This document shows, one piece after another, positions 45,813 through 54,494 of a stretch of DNA of 64,000 nt. The position numbers and the translations under genes are program-made. Origin of the DNA: Parvibaculum sp. (GTDB taxonomy: Bacteria > Pseudomonadota > Alphaproteobacteria > Parvibaculales > Parvibaculaceae); NCBI GenBank assembly GCA_030649335.1, contig JAUSLL010000042.1, forward strand, positions 1 through 64,000, written 5' to 3'. How positions within the stretch are numbered: the first letter of the stretch is position 1; the number at the start of each line of letters is the position of its first letter. The notes under the pieces are model-generated. The model saw nothing but the letters and a program-made list of their open reading frames with translations. It did not search any database and was not told where the DNA came from.

Positions 45813-46877
45813 TCATGTGCCTGAAGTGCTGAACTTGAAGCCGACTTCTTCAGCCGCTTTCGAGGCTTCGTCAGGCTGCGATTTCACGCCCGGTTCACCG
45901 AAGACCGAGATCGTATTATCGGCACCCGGCAATACGGCGACATAGCCCAGACGGTCGGCGCGTGTGACTTCCGTGAAGTCCGTGCCACCATTGGTGCTGT
46001 AGCCGACATAGCCCTGCAAGCCGACGAGCACGATCGTACCATTGTCGAGTTCCCAGCCGCCGCTCACCGATTTATCGGTGCCGCTGTTGATCTTCGCCCA
46101 TGTCAGACCGTCGTCGGTTGAACGATAGACATTGCCGCGCATGCCGTAGACGAGAACTGATCCGTCTTTGAGGCTCATGCCGCCCCAAAAGGAGCCTTCA
46201 TAGCCCGACGTGATTTCGCTGAAGGTCACGCCCTTATCGGTCGAGCGGAACACTTTGCCGAATTCGGCCGACACAAGGATCGTGCCCGCGTTGGTCGCAA
46301 AAGCTTTATTGAGATGGCTGTCGCCATTGCTGCCGGGGATCAGCTCGCGCTGTTCCCATGTCTTGCCGCCATCACTTGTTTCAATGACGAAAGAGAAAGC
46401 ACCCATGGCAAAGCCGTGGTTCTCGTCGGTGAAATAGACAGTCATGATCGGCGCCTGGCTATCGATGTTGTGATAGACCGACGTCCATGTGTCACCGGCA
46501 TCTTCAGTGCGCAGCACCGTGCTGTCATGGCCGCCGGCATAACCGATTTTGTCGCTCACAAAGGAAACGGATGTGAGCGTCACCTGCGTGGGAACGGACT
46601 TGGCCTGAACCCATGTCTTGCCGCCGTCATCGGAATGGATGACATGGCCGAACTGGCCAACGGCAACCATGCGGGTACCGGCCATGGTGGCCGACAGCAG
46701 AAGATCGTGGCTGGCCAGATGTGATGGCGTGGAAAATTCCACCGCTTCGCTTTCATCAGCAGCAAGTGCCGGTGCAGCACCGAGCGGCGCCGCAACAAGA
46801 GCGAAAGCAAGCGCCGAAACGGCGCCGGTGAGGGCCAAGAACTGCCCGAAACGAGATGATTTTTGTGTGGACGACAT
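45813..46877 (-). CDS. Exported YCF48-like beta-propeller protein
   Basis: 354 aa from ATG 46877, which opens a signal peptide (about residues 10-40, ending PALAADES). The mature part has repeated BNR/YCF48 motifs of the type S-x-D-G-G-x-T-W: HSDDGGKTWVQ, RTEDAGDTWTS, ETSDGGKTWEQ, RSTDKGVTFSE, RSTDDGLTWAK, YSTNGGTDFTE, about one per 45 residues, giving a six- or seven-bladed propeller. In proteobacteria such proteins occur with DUF1329, DUF1302 and an RND (MMPL) pump; photosystem II assembly does not apply here. Confidence 0.9.
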   Translation of the reverse strand: MSSTQKSSRFGQFLALTGAVSALAFALVAAPLGAAPALAADESEAVEFSTPSHLASHDLLLSATMAGTRMVAVGQFGHVIHSDDGGKTWVQAKSVPTQVTLTSVSFVSDKIGYAGGHDSTVLRTEDAGDTWTSVYHNIDSQAPIMTVYFTDENHGFAMGAFSFVIETSDGGKTWEQRELIPGSNGDSHLNKAFATNAGTILVSAEFGKVFRSTDKGVTFSEITSGYEGSFWGGMSLKDGSVLVYGMRGNVYRSTDDGLTWAKINSGTDKSVSGGWELDNGTIVLVGLQGYVGYSTNGGTDFTEVTRADRLGYVAVLPGADNTISVFGEPGVKSQPDEASKAAEEVGFKFSTSGT

Positions 46878-47158
46878 AATGGAACGAGGCTCCCTGCACT
46901 CTGCGTTACAAGCGGCGTCCTTCACCTGTTCCGGCAAATGGTCGCGGCGCTTTCATTTTCATCCCGGCTCTGGCGGCGGGTATATTTGATCTTACAACGT
47001 ACCTTGCCCAAAAGCATAGGTGCCCAAAAGCATAGGTCCGGCGAATTCGCGCACTTATCGCCATCCATTCCCAAGGGCTTAGTGCCGCAAGAGGCCGGAC
47101 AGAAAGAAGGCCGGGCCTCGGTTTCCCAAGGCCCGGCCCTTAGACTTTAGACGCTTTT
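46878..47158. other. Spacer between DUF1329 and YCF48 genes
   Basis: 281 bases. It holds the terminator of the DUF1329 gene at its right end (47101-47138) and the leader of YCF48. A heptad CCAAAAGCATAGGT-like direct repeat occurs near 47009-47037 (CCCAAAAGCATAGGT twice, 15 bases apart). No gene is seen. Confidence 0.6.
47101..47138 (-). terminator. Intrinsic terminator of the DUF1329 gene
   Basis: GGCCGGGCCT (47109-47118) pairs with AGGCCCGGCC (47129-47138); on the minus strand TTCTTTCT follows. Confidence 0.8.
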
Positions 47159-48517
47159 TTAGCGAACGCCAAGCTGGCGAATCGAGTTGGGCGTGTAACG
47201 GCTGGGATCGAGTTCGTCGGCAAAGTAGTTAACCGGCGGCTCTTCGTTCTGCATGGCAAGGGCCAGATAGCGGCCGGCCTGCAGATCGTAAACCGTTTCG
47301 ACGCCTGAACCGCAGAGCGGCACGTTATAGCGCTGAACCTGACCGAGTTCCTGCACACGCCACAGCTGGCCACGACCGTCATAAAGTTCGCCGGATGTGA
47401 TCTGCCATGCGTCTTCGTCGTTGTGATAAACACGACGCGCGTAGACGTGACGGGTGTTGGCTTTGAGGTTCGCTTCAAAGTTCCAAGTACGATGCACTTC
47501 GTAGCGGATCAGGTCCTGGTTCAGATGGAGCGGCTTCACGAAGTCCTTGTACTTGGCAAGGGTCGCTTTGTAGTCGTTGGCCGCAATGATTTTGGCCGAC
47601 TTGTCGATGACTTTCCAATCGTAGCGATCGAGAGCACCGTTGTAACCGTCGAAGCTGTCCGATGTGGACAGACCGTCCGAGTTCGTGCCGGGATTGTCAT
47701 ACGAGATATTAGGCGCACGACGCACGCGACGTGTACCGGGGCTGTACTGCCAGGCCTGACGACCACCGTTGAGTGTGGCGTTCAGAGCTTCGAGCACGAG
47801 GATCACGTTGCCCGCTTCACGCGCGGGGGCGATCGTATTGGCAATGTAGTAGATTGATGTGTTGTTCAGATCTTCGGCACGCTTGTGAGCGGGGTTCGAC
47901 CAATCAAGAATGGCTTCGTCCTGCACGATGGTGAGCGTGTAGTCACCGCCACGTGTCACAGGCGCCGCAGCAAACTGACGGACCGTTTTGAACGAACGGT
48001 AACGCAGTGTGTGGTTCCAGATGATTTCGTTGGCGTTGTTCGGGATCGGGAAGGGAAAGCCCATGATGGCTTCGCCGATGCCCGAGCCGCCGCCGTTGAG
48101 CACGCCGACTTTGGCGTTGTTCTTGGTGGCTGCGTAGACGTTGTCCGGATAGGCGCATGAACGGCGTGTCGGATACACGTCCATCTTGTAGTCCGGATAG
48201 GCTTTCATCATCGCGCGATAGCCATCGGTCAGCACGGCTTCGTACTGAGCGGCGTTGCCGGCGTTGACGGTGTATTTGATTGCATCGCTTGCAAACGGGT
48301 CCTGAAGATGGTCACCCGGTTTGTAAGAGACATTGCTCGGCACTGTCTGCAGGCCGCCGGTCCAAGCCGGGATATCCCCGTCGCCAGCTTTTTCGGCACC
48401 GATGGGTGTGAGATCTCCACCCAGACGGTTGACCTGTGCATCCGGCACTTGTGCGATAGCGCTGCTGCTCATTGCGCCGAACACAAGGGCGGAGACCAAC
48501 ATGGTCGTCCTTTTCAT
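47159..48517 (-). CDS. DUF1329 periplasmic protein
   Basis: 452 aa from ATG 48517, with GGAGGG nine bases upstream. Signal peptide MLVSALVFGAMSSSAIA. Family features: RLGGDLTPIGAEKAGDGDIPAWTGGL at the mature start, NHTLRYRSFKT, WQYSPGTRRVRRAPNISYDNPG, YEVHRTWNFEANLKANTRHVYARRVYHNDEDAWQI. The family is thought to have a LolA/LolB-like lipid-binding fold and is almost always next to DUF1302, as here. It has its own terminator, and a long spacer separates it from DUF1302, so expression may be independent. Confidence 0.92.
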   Translation of the reverse strand: MKRTTMLVSALVFGAMSSSAIAQVPDAQVNRLGGDLTPIGAEKAGDGDIPAWTGGLQTVPSNVSYKPGDHLQDPFASDAIKYTVNAGNAAQYEAVLTDGYRAMMKAYPDYKMDVYPTRRSCAYPDNVYAATKNNAKVGVLNGGGSGIGEAIMGFPFPIPNNANEIIWNHTLRYRSFKTVRQFAAAPVTRGGDYTLTIVQDEAILDWSNPAHKRAEDLNNTSIYYIANTIAPAREAGNVILVLEALNATLNGGRQAWQYSPGTRRVRRAPNISYDNPGTNSDGLSTSDSFDGYNGALDRYDWKVIDKSAKIIAANDYKATLAKYKDFVKPLHLNQDLIRYEVHRTWNFEANLKANTRHVYARRVYHNDEDAWQITSGELYDGRGQLWRVQELGQVQRYNVPLCGSGVETVYDLQAGRYLALAMQNEEPPVNYFADELDPSRYTPNSIRQLGVR

Positions 48518-48711
48518 GTACGTTCCCTCCACTAGATATTTCTTTTGTCAGAACTCGACGGTTTTCCGCCTTAGTTCGGTTCTCCCGCCAACTCTGCTGG
48601 AATAATAGCAAAACAGCAAGGCGTCGCAAAGGAAGCAGAGCCTGTTTAGGCCCCAATCTGTGGCCCAACGGCATCTAAAAACGCCCAAACGGGGCTGTTT
48701 GGCGCGCTTCT

Positions 48712-48733
48712 GACATTAAATATTATTAATGTC
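48712..48733. promoter_or_regulatory. AT-rich palindrome upstream of DUF1329, possible operator
   Basis: GACATTAA and TTAATGTC are perfect 8-bp arms around ATATTA. Stands out in GC-rich surroundings about 195 bases before the DUF1329 start. The shape fits a dimeric regulator (TetR/MarR size); no regulator can be assigned. Confidence 0.4.
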
Positions 48734-49054
48734 CCGATTTCCCGAATCCCGAATGCACCTTTTGCACAAATTGATGAGATGGCGAGCGTCGCGCTGCGGC
48801 GCGAATGTGGCACATCATCTGTTAACGGATTAAATTTGACGCTGCTGGCATTGGATCATTTCAATGCGTCCGACAATCTGTAAGCCGAAGAGATCACCCG
48901 CCTCCGCATCCGCAATCCGTTTCACCTCGAGCAGAAATCTGACGGATTGTCATTTCAGTTTTGCCGCATTTGCGCATCACCTTTGGTCGCAATACTTGAA
49001 TGCGTGATCGCTCGCTCTAAGTCAGGTGCCCACCTCAACAGGCACTCTTTCCCA

Positions 49055-49089
49055 AAAGAAAAACCCGGTAGCGTTTCCGCTACCGGGTT
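49055..49089 (-). terminator. Intrinsic terminator of the DUF1302 gene
   Basis: AACCCGGTAGCG (49062-49073) pairs with CGCTACCGGGTT (49078-49089), loop TTTC; on the minus strand TTTTTCTTTT follows. Confidence 0.92.
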
Positions 49090-49119
49090 CAGTCTTAAGT
49101 CCAGTCTTACGCGTTCAGA

Positions 49120-51795
49120 TCAGAAAGCGTAGGAGATGTTGACGGAGGCAAAGTCACGATCACCAGCGTCGGAGTGCTTATTGTCTCCGAAGAAGTTCGT
49201 GTAGGAAACGCCACCTCTCAACGCACCCTGAAGGGAGGCGTTAAGCTGCAGGCTCACGGACTTGCGGTCCTCGCGATAGTTGCTGATGGGAGCAGGCGTG
49301 TTGCCGCTCACATCATGGCTGAACGCAACCGTCGGAGACAGCGTAAGGGCTGTTCCAAAGGCATTGTTGTACTGCAGCTGACCGAGCAGCGTATAGCCCC
49401 AGGACACCGCAGTCGGACGGCAGCCCTTACGAGCGGCAAGACCAAGTGCGCCACCGAAGGGAAGATCCGTACCGCCGAAGCATGTGTTGCCCCACTGTTG
49501 CTTCGTGAAGTCACCTTCATCGGGCGCATCAGGAGTGTAGATCACACCAAGTTCCGTCACGAGGATGCCCAAGTCGGCACCTGTCATTGCAATAAATGCA
49601 TTGGAGTTGGCGTAAGTGGCGGTTGTACCGGTATTGAACGCCCACATCTTGGAACGCACGACACCAGAAAGATCCATGGTGCCACCAGCAGCATTCGCCT
49701 GACCACATCCAGCGCCGTATGTATCATTCGCGGCTTGGGCAATCGTCGGCGAAGCAAGCAGGCTCAGAATGCACTGGTTGTTGAGCGCGGCGATTGTGAT
49801 CTGATCGGTATCAAGCTGGAAAGGTTGGTTCGAGCGATAGGACACTTCGCCCTGCCAGCCCCAAGTTCCCACAGTTGTATTGAAGCTCGCACCAACCATG
49901 TGAATATCTTCGGGATATTCGAGATAGAGGCTGATCGGTGAGCGTAAAGAAGCCGACTGAACGGAAATGATTTCCGAACCGTTTTGCAGCAAAGCACCTG
50001 TGGGCGCGGCAGTTGAAGTAGACTGCAAGGCCACCAGAGCGCAGTTGATGATCGACGCTTCAAGGATCGAGAAGTTGTTGATGCTCGCGATGGCAGTACC
50101 GTTGGCACCATTAATCGTACCAATGGCTGTTGCGCCATTGATGCCACCTGCCGCTGTGCGGAAGATGCTCGTTGCAGAAGCCGGGTTGATAGCGGATGTC
50201 AGGCCATAACCGCCGAGTACACCAGCGTTGCCGTCATAATATGCCTGCGCGATGGTCTTCGCAGTTGCATAGACGCCATCCGGATCAGGCGTGCCGTTCG
50301 TCGAGGCCACATTCATGCCGTCGAGCGAAAGCTGGGTCTGCAAGATGGGCAAACCGAAGTTGGCGCCCGGAGCAACACCAAGAGCCGTTGCCGGGTTACC
50401 CGTTGTTGGCAGGTTGCAACCTGTAAACAGAGTGCCACGGCCTGCACCGCTGCTCGCGTCATTGGTCGAAAGATATGACGTGTACTGTATATCACCGGTA
50501 CCAGCAGAAGAGATCCGTTCGCTGGCGATAGGCAGACGCGAATGGTAATTCATGAAGTAGATGCCGAATTCAGTATTGTTCAGCTTTTCAGAATACCAAC
50601 GGCCAGCAACGCCCCACTGACCGGAATCTTTCGCTTCGCGATCTTCATCACGAGTTATCATGCCGCCGACGTCATTAAGACCGAATTTCACGGCTTCCAT
50701 CAGACCGGTCGGCACTGCATTGGTATAGTCGCGATAAATATCAACGCCTGCAACCGCACTGCAATCTTTCAGCGCGTTGGCGCTACCCACATAATCAGCC
50801 GTGAAGGCCGCCGAGATATTGTTCGTATAGGTCGTCTCGCAGTTGCGCTGGCTACCGCCGGTGATGCCGGTGGTGAGGAACGAAACCATCCGCTCGTTGC
50901 CACCAATGCCACTTGTACCTGCCGCGACGTCAGATGACGCGAAAGGTGTGCCGGCGCGGTCGAGCTCATAGGGCGCCCATTTCAGCTGATAGAACGCTTC
51001 GAGAGAAAGATTGCCAGGCAGGCCGATCGACGCATCCAAAGCCCAGATAGGAACAAGGCCTTCTTTGACTTCGGAGCCCGGACGGCGGAACGCGCTGACG
51101 TCAATGGGGTTGGCAGAGTTGATACCATTGAGGAAGAACGTGCTTTCACCCCAGCTGATCACTTGCTTACCGGCACGAACGTTGAGCGGTAGATCGCCAA
51201 TGTTGTAATCGCCGCTGACATACAGATCGAGCAATTTAACATCGCGAGCAGCAGATGCCTCGCCGTCAACAAGCTCCGAACGTGCATATGAGCTGCCATT
51301 GGACAACACGGCGTCATAATACGAACTGATACGGCTGAAGAACTTATAGTTCTGCCAAGAACCGGAAATATCGTTCGTCATCTTAACGATGCCGCTCGTC
51401 AGATCACCGCGATCAAAGTTCATGCGGCTGTCATTGGAGTTGATCGAACCGGTCGGCACGGCGGCAGCGCCAATGTTGTACCCCGGATCTGCGTTCGGAT
51501 TACCCGTCACTGGGTTTACACCCACAGTCGCGGCGTTTGCGCCCGTTGTGGAAATACCAAAACCGGTGGGAATCGAAGCGGCAGTCCCCGCAACCGGGCC
51601 ACCATCAGACGACGGCAACAGTTCATGGTCTCTTCCAGCGGTTCGCATGGAAGCACCAGCTGAAATCGTGGTGTCTACGTTGAACTTCACAGAGCCGAAA
51701 TTATACCCGACGGCTTGTGCCATGCCCGTAGATGCAACTAGACCCACCGAAACGGCAGAGCCTAGAAGCAACGTACGCAAGCTTCCTCTAATCAT
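49120..51795 (-). CDS. DUF1302 outer-membrane beta-barrel protein
   Basis: 891 aa from ATG 51795 (GGAGGA upstream). Signal peptide MIRGSLRTLLLGSAVSVGLVAS-type, cleavage after GMAQA. Mature start YNFGSVKFNVDTTISAGASMRT and blocks such as LRAGKQVISWGESTFFLNGINSANPIDVSAFRRPG match DUF1302. The protein ends ...VNISYAF, the terminal Phe typical of outer-membrane barrels. It is longer than many members (commonly 550-700 aa), because of Ala/Gly/Asn-rich inserts around residues 480-620 that may be surface loops. Proposed role: passage of hydrophobic compounds, inferred from family context. Confidence 0.9.
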   Translation of the reverse strand: MIRGSLRTLLLGSAVSVGLVASTGMAQAVGYNFGSVKFNVDTTISAGASMRTAGRDHELLPSSDGGPVAGTAASIPTGFGISTTGANAATVGVNPVTGNPNADPGYNIGAAAVPTGSINSNDSRMNFDRGDLTSGIVKMTNDISGSWQNYKFFSRISSYYDAVLSNGSSYARSELVDGEASAARDVKLLDLYVSGDYNIGDLPLNVRAGKQVISWGESTFFLNGINSANPIDVSAFRRPGSEVKEGLVPIWALDASIGLPGNLSLEAFYQLKWAPYELDRAGTPFASSDVAAGTSGIGGNERMVSFLTTGITGGSQRNCETTYTNNISAAFTADYVGSANALKDCSAVAGVDIYRDYTNAVPTGLMEAVKFGLNDVGGMITRDEDREAKDSGQWGVAGRWYSEKLNNTEFGIYFMNYHSRLPIASERISSAGTGDIQYTSYLSTNDASSGAGRGTLFTGCNLPTTGNPATALGVAPGANFGLPILQTQLSLDGMNVASTNGTPDPDGVYATAKTIAQAYYDGNAGVLGGYGLTSAINPASATSIFRTAAGGINGATAIGTINGANGTAIASINNFSILEASIINCALVALQSTSTAAPTGALLQNGSEIISVQSASLRSPISLYLEYPEDIHMVGASFNTTVGTWGWQGEVSYRSNQPFQLDTDQITIAALNNQCILSLLASPTIAQAANDTYGAGCGQANAAGGTMDLSGVVRSKMWAFNTGTTATYANSNAFIAMTGADLGILVTELGVIYTPDAPDEGDFTKQQWGNTCFGGTDLPFGGALGLAARKGCRPTAVSWGYTLLGQLQYNNAFGTALTLSPTVAFSHDVSGNTPAPISNYREDRKSVSLQLNASLQGALRGGVSYTNFFGDNKHSDAGDRDFASVNISYAF

Positions 51796-52113
51796 TGAGC
51801 GATCCTCCTCGATCCCCGATAGCTTCACTAACAGCTGTCTGGATTCGGGAGGATATCGATGGATGTTTAGCCCCACTCGACTGCCCCCCCGGCCAGTCAG
51901 CATCCCTCATTGCTTAGCCCACAGTTAAAGCGATGAAGTGTCAAGGCGGACAAAGCCTTGCCCGACAGGTGCAATATACATTCACCCTCGGTATGACATA
52001 TTTGACACGGAAATAGGGGGACCAAGACCCGCTCAGGGCAGAACCATCGTTTTATTACGCAGCTGCAAAATATTGGTGCAGCGCAATAAATCGCTTCGGA
52101 GAATCAATTCCGC
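51796..52113. promoter_or_regulatory. Upstream region of DUF1302
   Basis: 318 bases with no gene. On the minus strand TTGACA (51944-51939) is a consensus -35, but no good -10 lies 16-18 bases on. The -35 overlaps a hairpin CAAGGC/GCCTTG (51942-51947 and 51955-51960), which could be an operator. Confidence 0.35.
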
Positions 52114-52662
52114 TTACGGATGATTATCCGCGCCGGGCGTCGCATGCATGTCGTGCATATCGGACTTGGCCTTGGCGGCAGGCGAAAGGCTCTGCACCGG
52201 CAGGCGGACATCAAGAGAACCCGCATTTTCAAAGCTCAGATGCAGCTCGACCGTGTCGCCCGCCTTCAGCGGACGGGTAAGGCCGATCAGCATGATATGA
52301 AGGCCGCCGGGGGCCAGAGCGACAGGTGTGCCGACGGGCAGGGGCAGTTCATCAAGCCTGCGCATCCGCATGATCGTGCCGTCCATCTCCATGGAGTGGA
52401 CCTGCACTTTCGCCGCCGCCGGGCTTGTCGCACCTGTCAGCGCATCGGCGTTGCCCGAATGATTGGTGAGGGTGAGATAGGCAGCGCCCGTCTTGGCCGC
52501 ACTCGGCCGCACCCAGGCGTCCGACACTTCCACGTCGCCCGCCGCTGCTTGCGCTTTGGGAGCCATCCCGGGGAAACCGGCAACAAGCACCGCAAACAGA
52601 AGACCGCCGGCCAAGAAACCGGAGACAAGAGCGGGGCGCAGATGGGCGGGCGTAAAACGCAT
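52114..52662 (-). CDS. Periplasmic copper chaperone PCu(A)C
   Basis: 182 aa from ATG 52662. Signal peptide or anchor (PALVSGFLAGGLLFAVLVAGFPGMAPKAQA). The copper-binding motif H-M-x(n)-M...H-x-M is present as VHSMEMDGTIMRMRRL and PGGLHIMLIGL. It delivers Cu(I) to the CuA site of cytochrome c oxidase, usually with a Sco protein; no sco gene is adjacent. The tail SDMHDMHATPGADNHP adds further Met/His ligands. Confidence 0.93.
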   Translation of the reverse strand: MRFTPAHLRPALVSGFLAGGLLFAVLVAGFPGMAPKAQAAAGDVEVSDAWVRPSAAKTGAAYLTLTNHSGNADALTGATSPAAAKVQVHSMEMDGTIMRMRRLDELPLPVGTPVALAPGGLHIMLIGLTRPLKAGDTVELHLSFENAGSLDVRLPVQSLSPAAKAKSDMHDMHATPGADNHP

Positions 52663-52789
52663 AAAACTTGATCTCCGGTTGACGGTCAGGCGCATCAAGC
52701 CTAACCGACAGCGACCTTCCCCGCGAGCAGGCGAGGCCCGAACCTCTGGCCCGCGGTCAATCTGTCGCGGTCCCGCCCCGGCGAATGCT

Positions 52790-52818
52790 AACTATTCGCA
52801 ATTGCATTGCGAATAGTT
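52790..52818. promoter_or_regulatory. Strong palindromic operator before bfd, Fur-box-like
   Basis: Perfect 12-bp arms AACTATTCGCAA (52790-52801) and TTGCGAATAGTT (52807-52818) around TTGCA, continued by CTCA on the right. Sequence and position, 65 bases before the bfd start, suit an iron-responsive repressor of the Fur family. Control of bfd/bfr by iron is well known; the assignment to Fur rather than Irr or RirA is inference. Confidence 0.65.
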
Positions 52819-52882
52819 CTCAGGCAATCTTCTTCCGACTTCAGGAGGGATTTGCGCCTCCGGTTCTGTCGGGAGAGATCAT

Positions 52883-53089
52883 TTGTTCGTTTGCATCTGC
52901 AATGCCCTGAACGAGACCAAGGTCCACGCCACCTTGCGCGACCTGAGCGCATCGGGCTGTGACGTGACACCGGCCGCCATCCATCGCGCCAGCGGCTGCA
53001 AGCCGCAATGCGGCCGCTGCCTGCCCGAAATGGCCGACATGATCGACAGCCACCGCACGGCGTCCGCTTTCGCGCAGGCCGCCGACTAA
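52883..53089 (+). CDS. bfd: Bacterioferritin-associated ferredoxin
   Basis: 68 aa, [2Fe-2S] protein. The four ligands appear as C-I-C at residues 4-6 and CKPQCGRC further on, the BFD layout. It reduces the haem of bacterioferritin so that stored iron can leave as Fe(II). The start is TTG at 52883, supported by GGGAGAG six bases upstream and by family length. Lies between a palindromic operator and bfr. Confidence 0.93.
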   Translation: MFVCICNALNETKVHATLRDLSASGCDVTPAAIHRASGCKPQCGRCLPEMADMIDSHRTASAFAQAAD

Positions 53090-53248
53090 GGCCTGAGGGT
53101 GCAACTGCGCCGCAATCTCCCAAATATCCAAAAAACGCTTTTGTTACTGATAGTTAGACGCAAATTTGTGGTTTGACGGAGGGCTCCGATCATCCGACCA
53201 TAGGTGCGGCGATTATGCTGACAGAATCACGCGCACAGGAGCGGCCCC

Positions 53249-53734
53249 ATGAAAGGCGACCCCAAGGTCATCGAACTTCTCAACAAGGCGCTGAAACTCG
53301 AACTGACCGCCATCAACCAGTATTTCCTGCATGCGCGCATGTTCAAGAACTGGGGCTTCACGCGGCTCGGCGAGATCGAATATCACGAATCCATCGACGA
53401 GATGAAACATGCCGACAAGCTCATCGAGCGCATTCTCTTTCTCGAAGGCCTGCCCAATCTGCAGGACATGGACAAGATCCGCATCGGCGAGAATGTCGAA
53501 GAGGCGCTCAAAGCCGATCTCGACGTCGAAATGCGCGCGCATCCCTTTTACCGGGACGCGATCACCCATTGCGAACAGGCGCGTGACTACATCACACGCG
53601 AATTATTCGAAGATATTCTTGAAGGTGAGGAAGAACATATCGACTTCCTCGAAACCCAGCTCGATCTCATCAAAAGCGTGGGTCTGCAGAATTACCTGCA
53701 ATCACAGATGGATGGTAGCAGTTCCGGCTCATAA
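53249..53734 (+). CDS. bfr: Bacterioferritin
   Basis: 161 aa four-helix subunit of the 24-mer iron store. Di-iron and haem ligands are in place: [19 protein letters not shown] (first Glu), [26 protein letters not shown] (Glu and His of the metal site and the haem-binding Met), and [22 protein letters not shown] precedes the ATG. Probably transcribed with bfd or from a promoter in the 159-base spacer, where no clear second operator is seen. Confidence 0.97.
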   Translation: MKGDPKVIELLNKALKLELTAINQYFLHARMFKNWGFTRLGEIEYHESIDEMKHADKLIERILFLEGLPNLQDMDKIRIGENVEEALKADLDVEMRAHPFYRDAITHCEQARDYITRELFEDILEGEEEHIDFLETQLDLIKSVGLQNYLQSQMDGSSSGS

Positions 53735-53750
53735 GGCCGAAACCTCTTCA

Positions 53751-53873
53751 TCACAGCTGGTTACGCGTCCAGCGCGCCGTGTCCGACACATCCTGGCCCA
53801 TGCCTTCGATCGTGCTGCAACCGGCAAGCGTCAGGCCGAAAATAACCAAAATCATCAGTTTAAATTTGCTCAT
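53751..53873 (-). CDS. Entericidin-like small lipoprotein
   Basis: 40 aa: begins MSKFKLMILVIFGLTLAGCS, with a type II signal peptide whose lipobox LAGC puts the lipidated Cys at residue 19. The short mature part is TIEGMGQDVSDTARWTRNQL, matching the EcnA/EcnB pattern (C-x-T-x-x-G-x-G-x-D). AGGAGG lies 7-8 bases before ATG 53873. It is anti-parallel to bfr and to the following HugZ-like gene. Entericidins are stress-expressed envelope lipoproteins; only one copy is present here, so a toxin/antidote pair is not evident. Confidence 0.85.
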   Translation of the reverse strand: MSKFKLMILVIFGLTLAGCSTIEGMGQDVSDTARWTRNQL

Positions 53874-53964
53874 CCGGGCCTCCTGTGGCGTCTCGGCGGG
53901 GTGCAACATGCTGTCACCTTGTTTAATCATTAATTGGCTAACAAATTCTTAACAAGGACCCGAC

Positions 53965-54420
53965 ATGAGCCTTGAACCCGCCCTGAAAACTGTCCGCGCG
54001 CTGCTTGAAAACGAAGGCGAGGCGAGCCTTGCAACGCTGGACGGCGCAGGCTTTCCCTTCGCCTCTCTCGTCACTTTCGCAACAGACGACGCGCAGCGCC
54101 CGCTGCTGCTCCTGTCCAAACTCGCCCAGCACACGACCAATCTCGAAACCGACACACGCGCGAGCCTCCTCATCGGCAAATCCGACATGCCCGACACCCA
54201 GACGCGCTCGCGCGCCACACTCGTCGGCCACATTGCGCCGCTCGAAGAAGCAGCCGCCATCGCCGCCGCCCGCACAAAATTTCTGGCGCGCCATCCGTCA
54301 GCCGAAACCTACGTCGATTTCAACGACTTCCGTTTTTTCGCCATGACCATCGACCACGTGCATGTCGTCGAAGGCTTCGGCCGCATCGTCGGATTTCCGG
54401 CGGATGCTCTGTACGCCTGA
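53965..54420 (+). CDS. HugZ-like PNPOx-fold flavin/haem-binding protein
   Basis: 151 aa. The split-barrel segment TVRALLENEGEASLATLDGAGFPFASLVTF, LLLLSKLAQHTTNLETDTRASLLI and the RATLVGHIAPLEE block match the HugZ/PNPOx group. The C-terminal DUF2470 domain that completes HugZ haem oxygenases is absent, so this is the short form. Proximity to bfd/bfr fits a role in haem or iron use, but that is context only. Confidence 0.85.
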   Translation: MSLEPALKTVRALLENEGEASLATLDGAGFPFASLVTFATDDAQRPLLLLSKLAQHTTNLETDTRASLLIGKSDMPDTQTRSRATLVGHIAPLEEAAAIAAARTKFLARHPSAETYVDFNDFRFFAMTIDHVHVVEGFGRIVGFPADALYA

Positions 54421-54494
54421 CGACCTTGCACCGTATGGCAATGAGCCTATCCTCATCCGTTCAAAGACAATGAATTTTGACGGAGGCGCGCGCG

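Larger units (their letters stand above)
48518..49119. other. 602-base spacer between DUF1302 and DUF1329 genes
   Basis: No gene with ribosome binding site or family match. It holds the DUF1302 terminator at the right (49055-49089), an AT-rich palindrome at 48712-48733, and the leader of DUF1329. The size and the palindrome suggest a regulated promoter for DUF1329 here. Confidence 0.6.
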
